Assembly (NCBI GenBank): GCA_021442155.1
Contig: CM038214.1
Location: 56,762,514 to 56,826,513, forward strand
Direction: 5' to 3'
Length of the DNA stretch: 64,000 nt
Source: Cymbidium sinense
Lineage: Eukaryota > Streptophyta > Magnoliopsida > Asparagales > Orchidaceae
Part shown: positions 12,594-24,697 of the stretch, piece by piece
How positions within the stretch are numbered: the first letter of the stretch is position 1
How the letters are laid out: every line of letters begins with the position of its first letter
The notes under the pieces: model-generated
Databases searched by the model: none
The model's input: only the letters and a program-made list of their open reading frames with translations
Told to the model about the DNA's origin: nothing
Made by a program: the position numbers and the translations under genes

Positions 12594-14021
12594 TTAGGGT
12601 TTAAGTTTAGGTTTAGGTTTAGGTTTATTTTATTTATTTATTTAGTTTCTTTAATTTTAGGTTTAGGATTTAGGGTTTAGGGTTTGGGGTTTAGGATTTA
12701 GGGTTTAAGGTTTAGGGTTTATGGTTTAGGGTTTTAGAGGTTAAGATTTAGGTTAGGGCTTGTGGGCTTGTGGGTTTAGTGTAGTTTTTGGATTTAGGAT
12801 TTTAGTGTTTTGTAGTGGTTTAGGGTCAGGTTAGCTTGTATTTTAAGCTTTAGGGGTGGTTTGGGGGTTTTAGGGTAGTAGGGTTTAGTACAGGTTTGGT
12901 TTAGGTTGGGAGGGCTCGGTTTGTTTAAGGTTTAAGGTTTATGGTTTTTTATTTATTATTTTTCTTTATTTTTATTAATTTAAGTAAACTAGTAGGTTTA
13001 GGTTTATTTAGTTTATTTAGTTTATTTAGATTATTTTTATTTATTTTAGTTTATTTTATTTTTACTTTTATTAAGGTTCAAAATTATTTTTATTTATCTT
13101 AATTTATTTATTTTGTGGTTTATTTATTTTAGTTTAGGTTTTTCATTTATTTTATTTTTTAGGTTTAGGTTTATTTTTTAGTTTAGTTTTATTTTTATGT
13201 TATTTTTTAGGTTTAGGTTTAATCTTTAATTTTTAGGCTTAGGTTTAGGTTTTTATTTTTTATTTTTTAAGTTGATGTTTTAGGTTTTTATTTTAGGTTT
13301 ATTTTTAAGTTTTATTTTTAACTTTAAGTTTAGGTTATTTTCTATTTAGTTTAATTTTAGGTTAAGGTTTAGTTTAATTTCAATTTAGTTTATTTTAGTA
13401 TAGGTTTTAGTTTATTTGTTTTTTATTTCATGTTCATGTTTTTTTTTTTAATTTAGAGTTTAAGTTTTATTTTTTTATTAATTTTTAAGTTTTATTTTTA
13501 GGTTTATTTTTTAGGTTTTGGTGTTTATTTAGTTTTTGTTTTGTTTTATTTTATTTTATTTTATTTTAGGTCTATTTTAATTTTATTTTAGGTATAGTTT
13601 TTATTTTATTTATGTTTTTATTTTTTTAGTATAGTGGTTTTTGTTTATTTTATTTTAATTATGTTATTATTATTTTTTCATTTTTAGGTTTAAGTTTAGG
13701 TTTTAGTTTTATTTTATTTATTTTATTTTATTTTGGGTTAGGAGGTTTTTATTGATTTTATTTTTAGATTTTATTTAATTTTGGTTTAAGTTTTTAACTT
13801 TTTAGAGTTTAGGGTTTATGGTTTAGGGTTAGTTTAGGGTTTAGGTTAAGGTTTAGCATTTAAGGTTTAGGGTTTAAGTTTTAGGGTTTGGGTTTAGAGT
13901 TTAAGGTTTTAAGGATTAGGATTTATGGTTTAGGGTTTAGGGTTTAGGGTTTTTAGGGTTTAGGGTTTAGGTTTTAGGTTAAAGGTTCACATTTTAGTTT
14001 AGGGTTTAGGATTTTTATTTT
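12594..14021. repeat. Telomere-like plus AT-rich unit
   Basis: TTTAGGG variants to 12,945, including a G-rich stretch with GGGCTTGTGGG near 12,760 and GGGAGGGCTCGG near 12,908. The anchor is near 12,978, the AT-rich block runs to about 13,800, then TTTAGGG to the next cassette. No gene seen. Confidence 0.87.
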
Positions 14022-14505
14022 TTTGTTAAAAGAGAACAAATTCATATTCAACTTTTCTTTCTTCTGATTTCATCAACCAAGTAACACACTAGGTTTTCTA
14101 AGATACGAGCGACAACCTAGATAAAAAATGAAGATTCATATAGCAAATCAAAAACCCTAGAAAACTAGAATTATCTCTACTATAAAGACACAGTTTGATA
14201 AGTAGTAGATAGGATTGATCGTTCTTCAATTTCTCTAGTTCCCATCTATACCACCTTGGCCTCTCGATTAGCAGAATCCAACATGATATCCCTAATCTCT
14301 CCCTCCGCCATAACCATGGTTGTAACCTTCATCCCTTTTCTTACCTCCATAACCACCACTACTCCAACCACCACCTCCATATCGACCAGCACCTCTAGAT
14401 CCTACACAACAACTATGATAAATGTCGCCTACAACTTCACCTCCACTACTAGATCTAGACTGAGCCTAATTGATGGTGATGTTCCTACTATCAAGGTTCT
14501 ATTCT
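14022..14505 (-). pseudogene. GRP cassette 3
   Basis: Minus-strand RRM end and Gly-rich tail, 3'UTR, and a terminal A-rich tract at about 14,022-14,034. The first few codons (NGQ) are degraded: the boundary reads TTCTATTCTGG rather than TTCTGCCCATT on the + strand. The + strand frame MASRLAESNM..., rich in Thr/Ser, is the antisense shadow. Confidence 0.75.
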
Positions 14506-16743
14506 GGTTTAGTTTAGTTTTTAGGTTAGTGGTTTAGTTTTTTTAAATTTATTTTTACTTTAGTTTTATGTTTTGGGTTTGGGTTTAGGTTTAAAGTTTA
14601 CCAGGGCCTGTGATTTAGTGGTTTAAATGGGCAAGTTAAAGTAAGAGGGGTTTAGGGTGGTGTGGTAATGCCTAGGTTTGTGGTCAAGATCTTTGGTTTA
14701 GCCCATGCCTGGGCTCAGTGGTGGTTTATAGAGGTGGGGCTCAGGGCCTGTGGTAGGGCCTGGATTGTGGTAGGTTAAGCTGTGGATTTTAGACATGTGG
14801 TAGGTTTAGGGCCAGTGGTCAGGGCCTAGGATCAGGGGGCCCAGGATAATTAAGGTAGATGTGGCCCAGGCCTAGGGCCTTAGTGGTGGTTAATATTTAT
14901 GGTTTTAGGGCTCATGGCCTCAGTATGTGAGGCCCAGGGTTTAGTTTCAGGTAGGTTAGCCCAGTAGGGTGGATCTAGGGATCCAGGGCCTTTAGGCCTT
15001 AAAGCCAGAGTTTAGGTTTTAGGGTTTTATTTAAAAAACCCAAGCAACAGCTAGTTTCTTTAGTTTCCAGTTTATTTATTTATTTATTTAGTTTTATCTT
15101 ATTTATTTATTTAGGTTTATTTTTATTTTATTTAGTTTGATTATTTATAAGGTTTATTTACTTTCAGGTCTTTGTTTATCTTAGTTTAGTTTTATTTTTA
15201 TTTTATTTTTTAGGTTTATGTTTTATTTTTTATTATTAGGTTTAGGTTTAGGTTTAGGTTTTAGGTTATTATTTTAGGGTTTTTTTAGGTTTATTTTTAG
15301 TTTATTTTATTTTATTTAGTTTGCATACATAGGTATAGTAATTTATTTAGGCCTAGGTTTAGGTTTTATTAATAGTTTAGGTTTATTTTATTTTTTATCT
15401 TATTTTATTTTAGGTTTCTTTTTAGTTTTAGTTTTTAGGTGTTATTTTTATTTATTTAGTTTTATTTTTATTTTATTTCAGTGCAGGTTTTATTTAGTTT
15501 TATTTTATTTATCATAGTTTTATTTTCTTTTATTTTAGTTTAATTTTATTTTATTTATGTTTTTTTTAGGTTTATTTTCCTTTTATTTAGTTTAGGTTTT
15601 CTTTATCTTATTTTAGTTTTATTTTATCTTTATTTTATCTTTGGTCTTGGTTTAGCTAGGTTTTCTCTTTATCTTTATATTTGTGGTTGGGCCTATAGTG
15701 TTGTGGTAGTTTGGCCCAGGGCCCAGGGTTGAGCCCAGGGTGTTTTGCCAAGATTTAGGTAGATCAGGGCCCATAAAGGTGGCCCAGGTTATTTTTCAAA
15801 GTTTATTGGTATTTATGGTTTAGCCTAGGCCCAGAGCCCATTTTAGGGTTCAGGCCCAGGCCTTGAGTCATGTAGATTTAGGGTCATAGGCCCAGGGTAG
15901 ATCTTAGCAGTTTGGTTTATATTTTTATCTTTTCATCTTTATAACCTAGTAAAACGGTTTAGGTATTTAGTTTTCTTTAATTTATCTTAGCTTATTTTTA
16001 TCTTTTATTTATTTTATTTTTTATTTATATAGTTTATTTATTTATTTAGTTAGGTTTATTTTAATTTATTTTTAGGTTTAAGTTTATTTTAGTTTAGTTT
16101 TATTTTATTTTATCTTTAGGTTTAGGTTTCATTTATTTTTAGGTAGTTTATGTTTCCAGGTTTAAGTTTTAGGTTTATCTTTAGGTTTATTTTAGGTTTA
16201 TTTTTAGTTGGCTCAGGTTTTTTAGATTATTTTATTTTATTTAGTTTAGGTTTAGTTTATTTTAGCCAGTTTATTTATTTTATTTTAGTTTATTTTAGTT
16301 TAGGTTTAGTTTTATTTTATTTTAGGTTTAGTTTTAGTTTAGGATTTAGTTTTATTTTATTTATTTAGGTTTATTTTAGGTTTAGTTTATATTTTTAGTT
16401 TATTTAGGTTATTTTATTTTTATTTTAGGTTTAGTTTTATTTTATTTAGGTTTTAGTTTTTTAGTTTAGTTTAGGTTTTTATTTATTTTATTTTAGTTTA
16501 TTTTTTATTTTTTATTTTATTTTCTTTTTAGTTTAGGTTTAGGTTTTGATTTTAGTTTATATTTTTTTTTCATTTTTTTTTGGTTTAGATTTTAAGTTTT
16601 TTTTAATTTAGGTTTAGGTTTTTAGCTTTTTAGGGTTTAGGGTTTTTTTTGGGTTTAGGGTTTTAAGGTTTAGGGTTTACGATTTAGGGTTTAGGGTTTT
16701 TACAATTTAGGATTTCTAGGATTTAGGGTTTAGGGTTTTTGGT
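14506..16743. repeat. Mixed repeat interval: G+C/G+T-rich blocks between AT-rich blocks
   Basis: 14,575-15,020 and 15,651-15,915 carry GGCCCAGG, GGGCCTAGG and GTGGTTTAG repeats, less regular than the block at 11.1-11.8 kb. 15,021-15,650 and 15,916-16,620 are AT-rich TTTATTTTA/TTTAGG, the second opening with a decayed anchor near 15,945. 16,621-16,743 is TTTAGGG. The Phe-rich open frame at 16,150-16,368 is a by-product of TTTATTTTAGG repeats. No gene seen. Confidence 0.82.
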
Positions 16744-17142
16744 ATTTTTTTAACAGAAAACAAATTCAGATTCAACATTTCTTCTTTTCAAATTCATCAA
16801 ACAAGTAACACACGAAGTTTTCTAAGACATAAACGATGACATAGATAAAAAATGAGCACGCACTGAGCAAATCAAAAACCCTAGATAACTAGAATTGTCT
16901 CTACTATAAAGACGCAGTTCCATAAGCAGCAGATTGGATCGGTCATTTTTCAATTTCTCCAATTCCCATCAAAATCACCCCTGATATCCCCGATCTCTCC
17001 CTCTACCACCACCATGGCTATACCTCCTCCGCTTCCCCTCCCCACCTCCATAACCACCATGCCCACCACTCAATTTATCCACCATTCTACTATCTAGCCT
17101 GATTACTGGTGATGTTCCTACCATTAAAATTCATGCAAGTTT
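16744..17142 (-). pseudogene. GRP cassette 4, internally deleted, interrupted by a LINE
   Basis: The 3'UTR is complete (from about 16,744), but the Gly-rich coding part is shortened: sequence jumps from the TATGGAGG-type repeats (about 17,050) to the NITSNQ-like segment near 17,110, losing roughly 80-100 bp relative to sister copies. A type-B LINE fragment begins directly at the RRM-side boundary, and the flanking telomere-like repeat resumes at 18,359. Confidence 0.7.
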
Positions 17143-17152
17143 TTAGGGTTTT

Positions 17153-18358
17153 TTTAAAGTCAAAAGTGAGAGAATTTTATTGCCAAAAAGAAAGGGATAC
17201 AAGGTCCTTAAAGGGGATAAATCTCTAAACTATTGCTCAAAGAGCTACAATTATCCTAAAAAGATAAATCCCCTACCTATTATAAGAAAACCAAAGCCAT
17301 CTATATCCTGAAATCTTTTGAGAGATCTGCAAACAACCTACAGCCTCAAAACTTGCCACAAACCTGTAAAGAACTTAAGATAGAGATAAGCATCTAGAAA
17401 TAAGGAAAAGCTAAGTACACAAAAGGAAAAAAATGATGAAAATCTTAGATAAGGCTCAGGCACACTCACATTCATCTCAAGGGGAAACTAGATATGTGAG
17501 CATCCAACCTTTTGAAGAAGGGTTATAATCACATATGGTGCTACCAGCTAAAATGATAATAGGGGAAACATCCCAGCCATCATATCCAACTTACCTCAAT
17601 TAAACAAAATAGCCAAGAGCTAGCCAAGTTCCAGTATCTATCATCAAGATTAAATATGCAACTAACCAGCAAAACAACCAGCCAAACCAAAGCAAAGAAA
17701 CCAACCAAACAAGACAATAGCCAAGAAACAACAACCATCAAATCCACCTAAAACAAACAAAGACCAAAGGTAAACAACCAAAAATTCTACAAATCCACCA
17801 ACCAATAGCATAGTTGCAGCCAGCCATATAGGCCACCCAGCCAACCATAGCAGTAAAAATTAGTAGAAATAGTAGTAGAGCCAAGAACAGGAAAAACCAT
17901 ATACAGGTTCATCCCATATAGAGAGAAATGACAAGACAATGGGCCATCTAGCCAATAGGCAAACACCACAAAAAACCTTCAAAAAAACCACTAGAAAATG
18001 GGAACAAAAACTAGATGGCAGGTAATAGCTCTAGAGAGAGTAACTCAACCCAAGAAGGAATAATGCCCACAGCCAGGCTCAACCAATAATCATGATGCTA
18101 GACGGACAAAATTGAAAGCAAAAAGGCTAGAGAATACCACAGCCATCAAGCAACCACCAGCCAATAAACCCTCACAAGGAAATAAAGAGGCTACGGAAAA
18201 AAGCAAACAAGCAAGCTCTAAAGCCTACCAATCACTAGGCCATCCTAAAACCTACATAGCAAGGGACTAATAAAAGGAGAGAGCCACTAAAACCAGAGGG
18301 CAACCAAAGCTCAGTAGTATCAACCAGAAATAATCCCGACCTCCATCAGAAGGAGATA
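17153..18358 (-). mobile_element. 5'-truncated LINE 3' end, type B copy 1
   Basis: On the minus strand it ends with GGCAATAAAATTCTC and a short A-rich tail next to the GRP cassette, as expected for a LINE 3' end inserted by target-primed reverse transcription. It is homologous to the 3' region of the LINE at 3,869-10,885 and to the type-A fragments (shared blocks near 17,460-17,560). Its 5' truncation at CTCCTTCTGATGG (18,345-18,357) is the same as in copy 2 at 31.9 kb. Hydrophobic frames inside it are compositional. Confidence 0.82.
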
Positions 18359-19570
18359 CCATTCTTAAGGTTCAGGTTTAGGTTTAGGTTTATTAGCTTT
18401 TAGAGTTTAGGTATATTTTTTAATTTATTTAGTTACATTAAGTTTAGGTTTATGGTGAGTTGGTTTAGGTTTAGTTAGGTTTAGGGTTTAGTTTAGGTTT
18501 GGTTTTTAGGTTTAGGGTTTAGGGTTTAGGGTTTAGGGTAGGGTAGTTTATGGTTTTTTAGGGTTAGTTTATTTTATGGTTTAGAGTTTTATGGATTGGT
18601 TTTGGGTTTAGGGTTGTAAGGCTTTGGCTTTAGGGTTAAGGAGTAGGATTTAGGTTTATTTTTTTAAATTAAGTATATTGGTAAGTTTATGTTTAATTAG
18701 TTTAATTTTTATTTATTTCAATTTATTTTATTTTTAATTTTTATTTAAGTTTATTTTTTATTTTTATTTAGTCTAGTTTATTTATTTTAGTTTAGCTTTT
18801 TATTATTTATTTTTATTGGTTAGGTTTATTTTAGTTTAGTTTTATTTTTATTATATATTTTAGGTTTAGGTTTTATTTTTTTTTAGGTTTAAGTTTAGGT
18901 TTTTATTTTATTTTTTTATGTTTAGGTTTTAGGTTTTTATTTTAGGTTCTTTTTAGGTTTTATTTTTTAGTTAAGGTTTAGGTTTAGGTTTAGTTTAGTT
19001 TATTTTATTTAGTTTATGTTTAGGTTTATGTTTTATTTATTTTTTTTTTAGTTTGGGGTTTAGGTTTTATTTTATGGTTAATTTTTTAGGTTTAGGTTTT
19101 TATTTTATTTTATTTTTATTTTACATTTAGTTTTTAGTTTATTTAGGCTTTTAATTCTCAGGTTTGTTTTATTTTTTTAGTTTAGTTTAGATTTTTATTT
19201 ATTTTCTTTTAGTTATTATTATTTGTTTATTTTATTTTATTTTTAGGTTTAGGTTAAAGTTTTAGTTTAGGTTTTTATTTTATTTTATTTTTTATAATTT
19301 ATATAGGTTTAGGTTTTTTTATTTATTTTTCTTTTAGGTTTTATTTAGGTTTAGGTTTATTTATTTATTTTATTTTTAGATTTTATTTAGTCTAGGTTTA
19401 GGTTTCTTAGGTTCTTAGGATTTAGGTTTATGGGTTTAGGGTTTACAGTTTAGGGTTTAGGGTTTAGGGTTTGGTGTTTAGGGTTTAGGGTTTAGGGTTT
19501 ATGGTTTTAGATTTTAGGGTTTAGGGATTAGGGTTTATGGTTTTGGGTTTAGGGTTTTAGGGTTTAGGGT
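18359..19570. repeat. Telomere-like plus AT-rich unit
   Basis: 18,359-18,373 is the resumed GRP boundary (a match to CCATTCTTAGGGTTT), followed by TTTAGG/TTTAGGG to 18,655, the anchor near 18,668, the AT-rich block to 19,400, and TTTAGGG to the next LINE fragment. No gene seen. Confidence 0.85.
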
Positions 19571-20631
19571 TTTTCTAAGAAAGTTAGAATTTTATTACCA
19601 TTAAAGGAAAATATACAATGTTCTTAAAAGGGATAAAGCTCTAAAATTCTACTGCTTTGAGAGCTACAAGAAACCCTACAAGCTAAACCCCCATCTAAGT
19701 AGATTAGAAAAAGAAAGCAAAACAAAAGAGCAAATACAATGACTAAAAAGCATAAGAGAGAAAGACACAAAGTAAGACTAAAATAAATCCTAAAAATAGT
19801 AAAAGGATGAGTCGAGCAGTTGTTCATTATTCCTATGAGAAAACAAGATAAGCAAGATCCACAGCAATAACACTTGGGTTAACTGAGCAATGGTCATTCG
19901 CTCTATAAAGTTCCAACCTATAAAAGAAATCTGCAAAATAGTACAAAGGCAGAAGTCATAGCTAAAATGGATAAGGATAAAGAGAGGTAAAAGAGAGAGT
20001 TGAGAAAGAAGGGTTTCAATCATATGTAATGCTACCAACCAAAGAGAAGAGGTGAGTAATATCAAAGCCATCATAGTCAGCATACCTGATACAAGCAAAC
20101 ATCCAAGGCCAGCAATCCATGGAGTTCTAGATCCAGCACCATTAAACAAAGAGCAACTAGCCAACAACCAACTAGTATCCAAACCACTAAACAAAAACCA
20201 CAATAGAATAATCACAATAACCAAGAGAGAGGCTATAACAAAGTCAGAACACCCACACTAGCCACTAACAAAATACCCATCCAAGCTCCAAGCTAGGGAA
20301 AATCAGAACCAACCATTAAAGCACCAGCCCAATTCTAATTAATAGAGAAACAATCAACAAAACCAAGATAGGAGCTCTTAAACCAAAGTCCTAACAACAA
20401 GCAGTCACCAAGCCAAACCAAAGTGAGCAACCACAAATGACTAAACAGCTCAGAAATGAAACCATCAACTCAAGGAAACAAAAGCTACAACCAATGAAAA
20501 TCACTAGAAGACAAAACAACCACACAAAAGGGGGCCAAAGGAAACCACCAACCAAGAGAAACCAAAAAGTCAAATAAAAAAGGAACAATAATGGTTCAGC
20601 CAGCATAGCAAAAGGCTCTAGCAAATTATTA
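19571..20631 (-). mobile_element. 5'-truncated LINE 3' end, type A copy 1
   Basis: On the minus strand it runs from GCTAGAGCC-like sequence near 20,625 to the terminal GGTAATAAAATTCTAAC near 19,585. The last ~450 bp match the 3' end of the 7-kb LINE (the AGCAAGATAAGCAAGATCC block near 19,844 and 4,152). Its upstream part aligns with the plus-strand LINE around 62,700-63,058. The right junction (AAATTATTAGGTTTATG) is shared with copies at 24.19 and 35.13 kb. Confidence 0.85.
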
Positions 20632-20685
20632 GGTTTATGTTTTAGGTTTAGGGTTCAAGTTTTAGTTTAGAGTTTAGGGTTAATT
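20632..20685. repeat. Short telomere-like linker
   Basis: About 50 bp resembling GGTTTAGGGTTCAAGTTTTAG, the segment found just outside the A tail of many GRP cassettes with or without a LINE. Confidence 0.75.
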
Positions 20686-21155
20686 ATTTTTTTAATATAG
20701 AAAAAATTCATATTCAACATTTTTTCTTTTTAATTTCATCAACCAAGTAACATACCAAGTTTTCTAAGACACATATGGTGACATCGATCAAAAATGAGCA
20801 TGCATAGAGCAAATCAAAAACCCTAGATAACTAGAATTATCTCAGCTATAAAGACATAGTTCCATAAGCAGCAGATCGGATTGATCATTCTTTAATTTCT
20901 CTAGTTTCCATCAGAATCACATTAGCCTCTCGAGTAGTGGGTTCCACCATCATATCCCCGATTTCTCCCTCTGCCACCACCACAGTTGTAACCTTCGTCA
21001 CTCCTCCCACCTCCATAACCACCAATGCTCCACCACCTCCATCCAAGACCACCGAGATCCCCCCCACTGCGATAGTTCTCGCCTTCACCTCCACCGCCAG
21101 ATCTAGATTGAGCTTGGTTGATGGTGATGTTCCTACCTTCAAGGTTTTGCCCATT
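20686..21155 (-). pseudogene. GRP cassette 5, best-preserved frame
   Basis: From AAT at 21,153-21,155 the minus strand is open for 79 codons: NGQNLEGRNITINQAQSRSG, then GGGEGENYRSGG, GGYGGGRSDEGYN and RGYDGGTHYSRG, stopping at TAA 20,922-20,924, about ten codons before the usual end. There is no start codon and only the last ~20 residues of the RRM, so it cannot act as a GRP. It shows best that the founder carried the RRM end plus Gly tail. 3'UTR and A-rich end follow to 20,686. Confidence 0.8.
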
Positions 21156-22357
21156 CTCAAGGTATAGGATTAGGTTTAGGTTTATTAGGTTTTAGGGTTT
21201 AAGTTTATTTTTTAATTTATTTAGGTTTAGGTTTAGTTGTGGTTAAGAGTATTTAGTGGATTAGGATTTATTTTTTAGGTTTGGTTTTTTAGTAGTTTGG
21301 TGCTTTAGGGTTTGGAGTTTAGGGGAGTTTTAGGGTTTAGGTTTATAGGTTTTTTAACATTTAGGGTTCAGGTTTAGGATTTTTTAGTTTTAAAACAAAT
21401 TAAGTTTTAGAAGTATATTTAGTTTATTTTTATTTAATTTAGTTACTATTTTTATTTTTATTTAGGTTTATTTTTTATTAGTTTAGTTTATTTTACATTT
21501 TTATTTTAGTTTATTTTCTAGGTTTAGGTTATGGTTCATTTTTTATTGAGTTTTATTTTTATTTATTTTAGTTTAGTGTTTTTTTTAGTTTATCTTTTGG
21601 GTGTAGGTTTATTTTTTAGTTTAGTATTATTTTTATTTTATTTTTTAGGTTGATGTTTTATTTTTTTTAGGTTTAAGTTTAGGTTTTTATTTATGTTTTT
21701 ATATTTAGGTTTTAGGTTTTTATTTTAGGGGTTTTTTTAAGTTTTATTTTTTAGTTTAGGCTTATTTTAGTTTATTTTATTTTATTTATTTTATAGGTTA
21801 ATTTATTTTATTTATTTATTTAGGGTTTATTAGGTTTTTATTTTATTGTATTTTAGGTTTATTTTATTTTACGTTTAGTTTTTTTTTATTTAGGTTTTTT
21901 ATTCTTAGGTTTATTTTATTTTTTTAGTTTTGTTAGAGTTTTATTTATTTTCTCATAGTTTATTATTATTAGTTTATTTTATTTTATTTTTAGGTTTAGG
22001 TTTAGGTTTTTATTTTATTTTATTTTTTGAATTTTATTTAGGTTTAGGTTTTATTTATCATTTTTTATTTAGGTTTAAGTTTTTATTTTAGGTTTTATTT
22101 AGTTTAGGTTTAGTTTCAGGTTCTAGGGTTTAGGGTTATGGATCTGGGCTTTAGGGTTTAGGGTTTTGGGTTTGGGTTTAGGGTTTGGTGTGGTTTAGTT
22201 TAGGGTAGGTTGTTAGGAGGGATTAGGGTAGGGTTGGGTGTGGGTTTAGGGTTTATGGTTTAGGGTTTTAGGTTTTAGGGTTTATGATTTACGGTTGTAA
22301 GTTTAAGGTTTAGGGTTAAGGATTAAAGTTTTATTTTAGGGTTTAGGGTTTTAAATT
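21156..22357. repeat. Telomere-like plus AT-rich unit
   Basis: TTTAGG to 21,370, a decayed anchor near 21,400 (AAACAAATTAAG), AT-rich block to 22,115, then TTTAGGG with a G-rich run near 22,180-22,245. No gene seen. Confidence 0.85.
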
Positions 22358-22843
22358 TTTGTTTAACAGAGAATAAATTTAGATTCAACATTTCTTCTTA
22401 TTGATTTCATCAATCAAGTAACACACCAAGTTTTCTAAGACACAAGCGATGACATAGATAAAAAATGAGCACGCAAAGAAATTAAAACCCTAGATAACTA
22501 GAGCCATCTTTACTGTAAAGACACAGTTCCATAAGTAGCAGATCAGATCAGACGTCTTTAGTTTGCCCAGTTCACATCAAAACCACCCTAACCTCTTGAC
22601 TAGCGAGATCCTCCATCATATCCTCGATCTGTCCCTCTAATACCACCACAGATGTGACCTCTGTCGCTCCTCCTGCCTCCATAACCACCACTGCTCGAAC
22701 CACCAACTCCATATCCACCACACCTACACCTCCAGATCCCCACCACCATTATGATAACCATTGCCTCTGCCTTCACCTCCACTGCCAAATCTATACTGAG
22801 CCTGTATGATGGTTATGTTCCTACCATCAAGGTTTTGCCCATT
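22358..22843 (-). pseudogene. GRP cassette 6
   Basis: Minus strand from 22,843: NGQNLDGRNITIIQAQ, then a Gly-rich tail with a frameshift where one G of a GGGG run is lost (about 22,735). The RRM-end segment is well kept. 3'UTR and a T run (sense A tail) lie at the left edge. Confidence 0.78.
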
Positions 22844-23130
22844 CTTAAGGTTTAACTATAGGTTTAGGTTTATTAAGTTTTAGGATTTAAGTTTATTTTA
22901 TAATTTATTTAGTTACTTTAGGTTTATGTTTAGGGTTTGGGGTTTAGGGTTTAGGGTTAGGATTTAGGGTTTAGGGTTTAGGGTTTAAGGTTTAGTTTTT
23001 AGGCTTTAGGGTTTAGGGCTAGTTTAGGGTTTCAGGTTTAGGGTTTTAGAGTTTAGAGTTTAGGGTTTAGGGTTTAGGGTTTAAGGTTTAGGGTTTGGGT
23101 TTAGTGTTTAAGATTTAGGGTTTAGGGTTT
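22844..23130. repeat. Telomere-like repeat
   Basis: TTTAGGG variants, some in short perfect runs (22,960-22,985, 23,060-23,085). No AT-rich block separates cassette 6 from the LINE fragment. Confidence 0.85.
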
Positions 23131-24190
23131 GTTTTTCTAGAAAGTTAAATTTTATTACCATAAAAGGAAAATATACAATGTCCTTAAAAGGGGTAAAGTT
23201 CTAAAATTCTACTGCTCTCAGAGCTACAAGAAACCTACAGAGCTAAACCCCCATCTAAGTAAATTAGAAAATGAAAGCAAAATAGAAGAGCAAATACAAT
23301 GACTAAAAAGCATAAGAGAGAAAGACACAGAGTAAGACTAAAACAAATCCTGAAAATAGTAAAAGGATGTGTTAGCAGGTGTTCATGATTCCTTGGAGAA
23401 AGCAAGATAAGCAAGATCCACAGCAACAACACTTGGGTTGACTGAGCAACGCCCATTCCCTCTATAAAGTTCCAACCTATAAAAGAAATCTACAAAATAG
23501 TACAAAGGAAAAAGTCATAGCTAAAAAGGATAAGGATAAAGAGAGGTAAAGGAGATAGCTAGAAAGAAGGGTTACAATCATATGTAATGCTACCATCCAG
23601 AGAGAAGAGGTGAGTAACATCAAAGACATCATAGCCAGCATATCTGATACAAGAAAACATCCAAGGCCAGCAATCCAAAGAGTTCTAGCTCCATCACCAT
23701 TAAATAAAGAGCTACTGGCAAGCAACCAACTAGCAGCCAAACCACCAAATAAAAACCACAACAGACTAATCACAATAACCTAGAGAAAGGCTTGAACAAA
23801 GTTAGAGAACCAACACCAGCCATTAACCAAATACCCATCCAAGCTCCAAACTAGGGAAAATTAGAACCAACCATCAACAAGCACCAAACCAATGCTTGTT
23901 AATAGAGAAATAATCAATAAAACCAATATAGGAGTTCTCAAGCCAAAGTCCCAACAACAAGCAGTTACCAAGCCAAACCAAAGTAAGCAACCACACATGA
24001 CTAAATAGCTCAGAAATGAAACCATCAACTCAAGGAAACATAAGCTACAACCAGTGCAAAACACTAGAGACAAAACAACCACATAAAAGGGGGCCAAAGG
24101 CAACCACCAACCACCAGAAACCAAAAAGTCTAATCCAAAAGGATCAATAATGGTTTAGCCAGCACAATAAAAGGCTCTGGCAAATTGTCA
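23131..24190 (-). mobile_element. 5'-truncated LINE 3' end, type A copy 2
   Basis: Closely similar along its length to the fragment at 19,571-20,631, with the same truncation point at the right and the same TTTTTCTAGAAAGTTA-type left end. It sits between GRP cassettes 6 and 7. No coding capacity; it represents 3'UTR. Confidence 0.86.
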
Positions 24191-24242
24191 GGTTTAGGTT
24201 TAAGGTTCAGGGTTCAAGTTTATTTTAGGGTTTAGGGTTTAT
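24191..24242. repeat. Short telomere-like linker
   Basis: About 50 bp of AGGTTTAAGGTTCAGGGTTC-type sequence between LINE end and GRP A tail, as at 20,632 and 35,131. Confidence 0.72.
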
Positions 24243-24697
24243 TATTTTTTAAAAGAGAAAAAATTCATATTCAACATTTCTTCATTTCAATTTCATCAAC
24301 CAAGTAACATACCAAGTTTTCTAGGACACATGTGGTGACATAGATCAAAAATGAGCACGCATAGAGAAAATCAAAAACCCTAGATAACTAGAACTATCTC
24401 TACTATAATGAGCAGCAGATCGGTTAGATCATTCTTTAATTTCTATTGTTTCCATCAGAATCACATTGGCCTCTTGAGTAGTGGGCTCCACCATCATATC
24501 TCTAATCTCTCCCTCTACCACCACCACACCTGTAACCTCCATCACTCCTCCTGCCTCTATAACCACCAATGCTCTGACCACCACCTCTAGATCCCTCACC
24601 ACCACTATGATAATTGACCTCTCTGCCTTCACCTCCATCGCCATCTAGATTGAGCTTGGTTGAGGGTGATGTTCCTATCATCAAGGTTTTGTCCATT
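24243..24697 (-). pseudogene. GRP cassette 7
   Basis: Minus strand from 24,697: NGQNLDDRNITLNQAQSR, then a frameshift (bases lost in the SGGGEG region near 24,640) into WRWR and a stop. The Gly tail is readable in another frame. The 3'UTR lacks part of the CTATAAAGACACAG stretch near 24,405. Confidence 0.76.

Noticed and set aside
12392..12604. Thr/Ser-rich open frames on the + strand of many GRP cassettes (also near 275, 14256, 20937, 30334, 35467, 40128 and 41897)
   Set aside because: They are antisense shadows of the Gly-rich tail (GGN codons read as NCC/ACC on the other strand) and differ in start and end between copies.
16150..16368. Phe/Leu-rich frames in AT blocks (also 44224-44463 and 52119-52328)
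   Set aside because: Simple translation of TTTATTTTAGG repeats.
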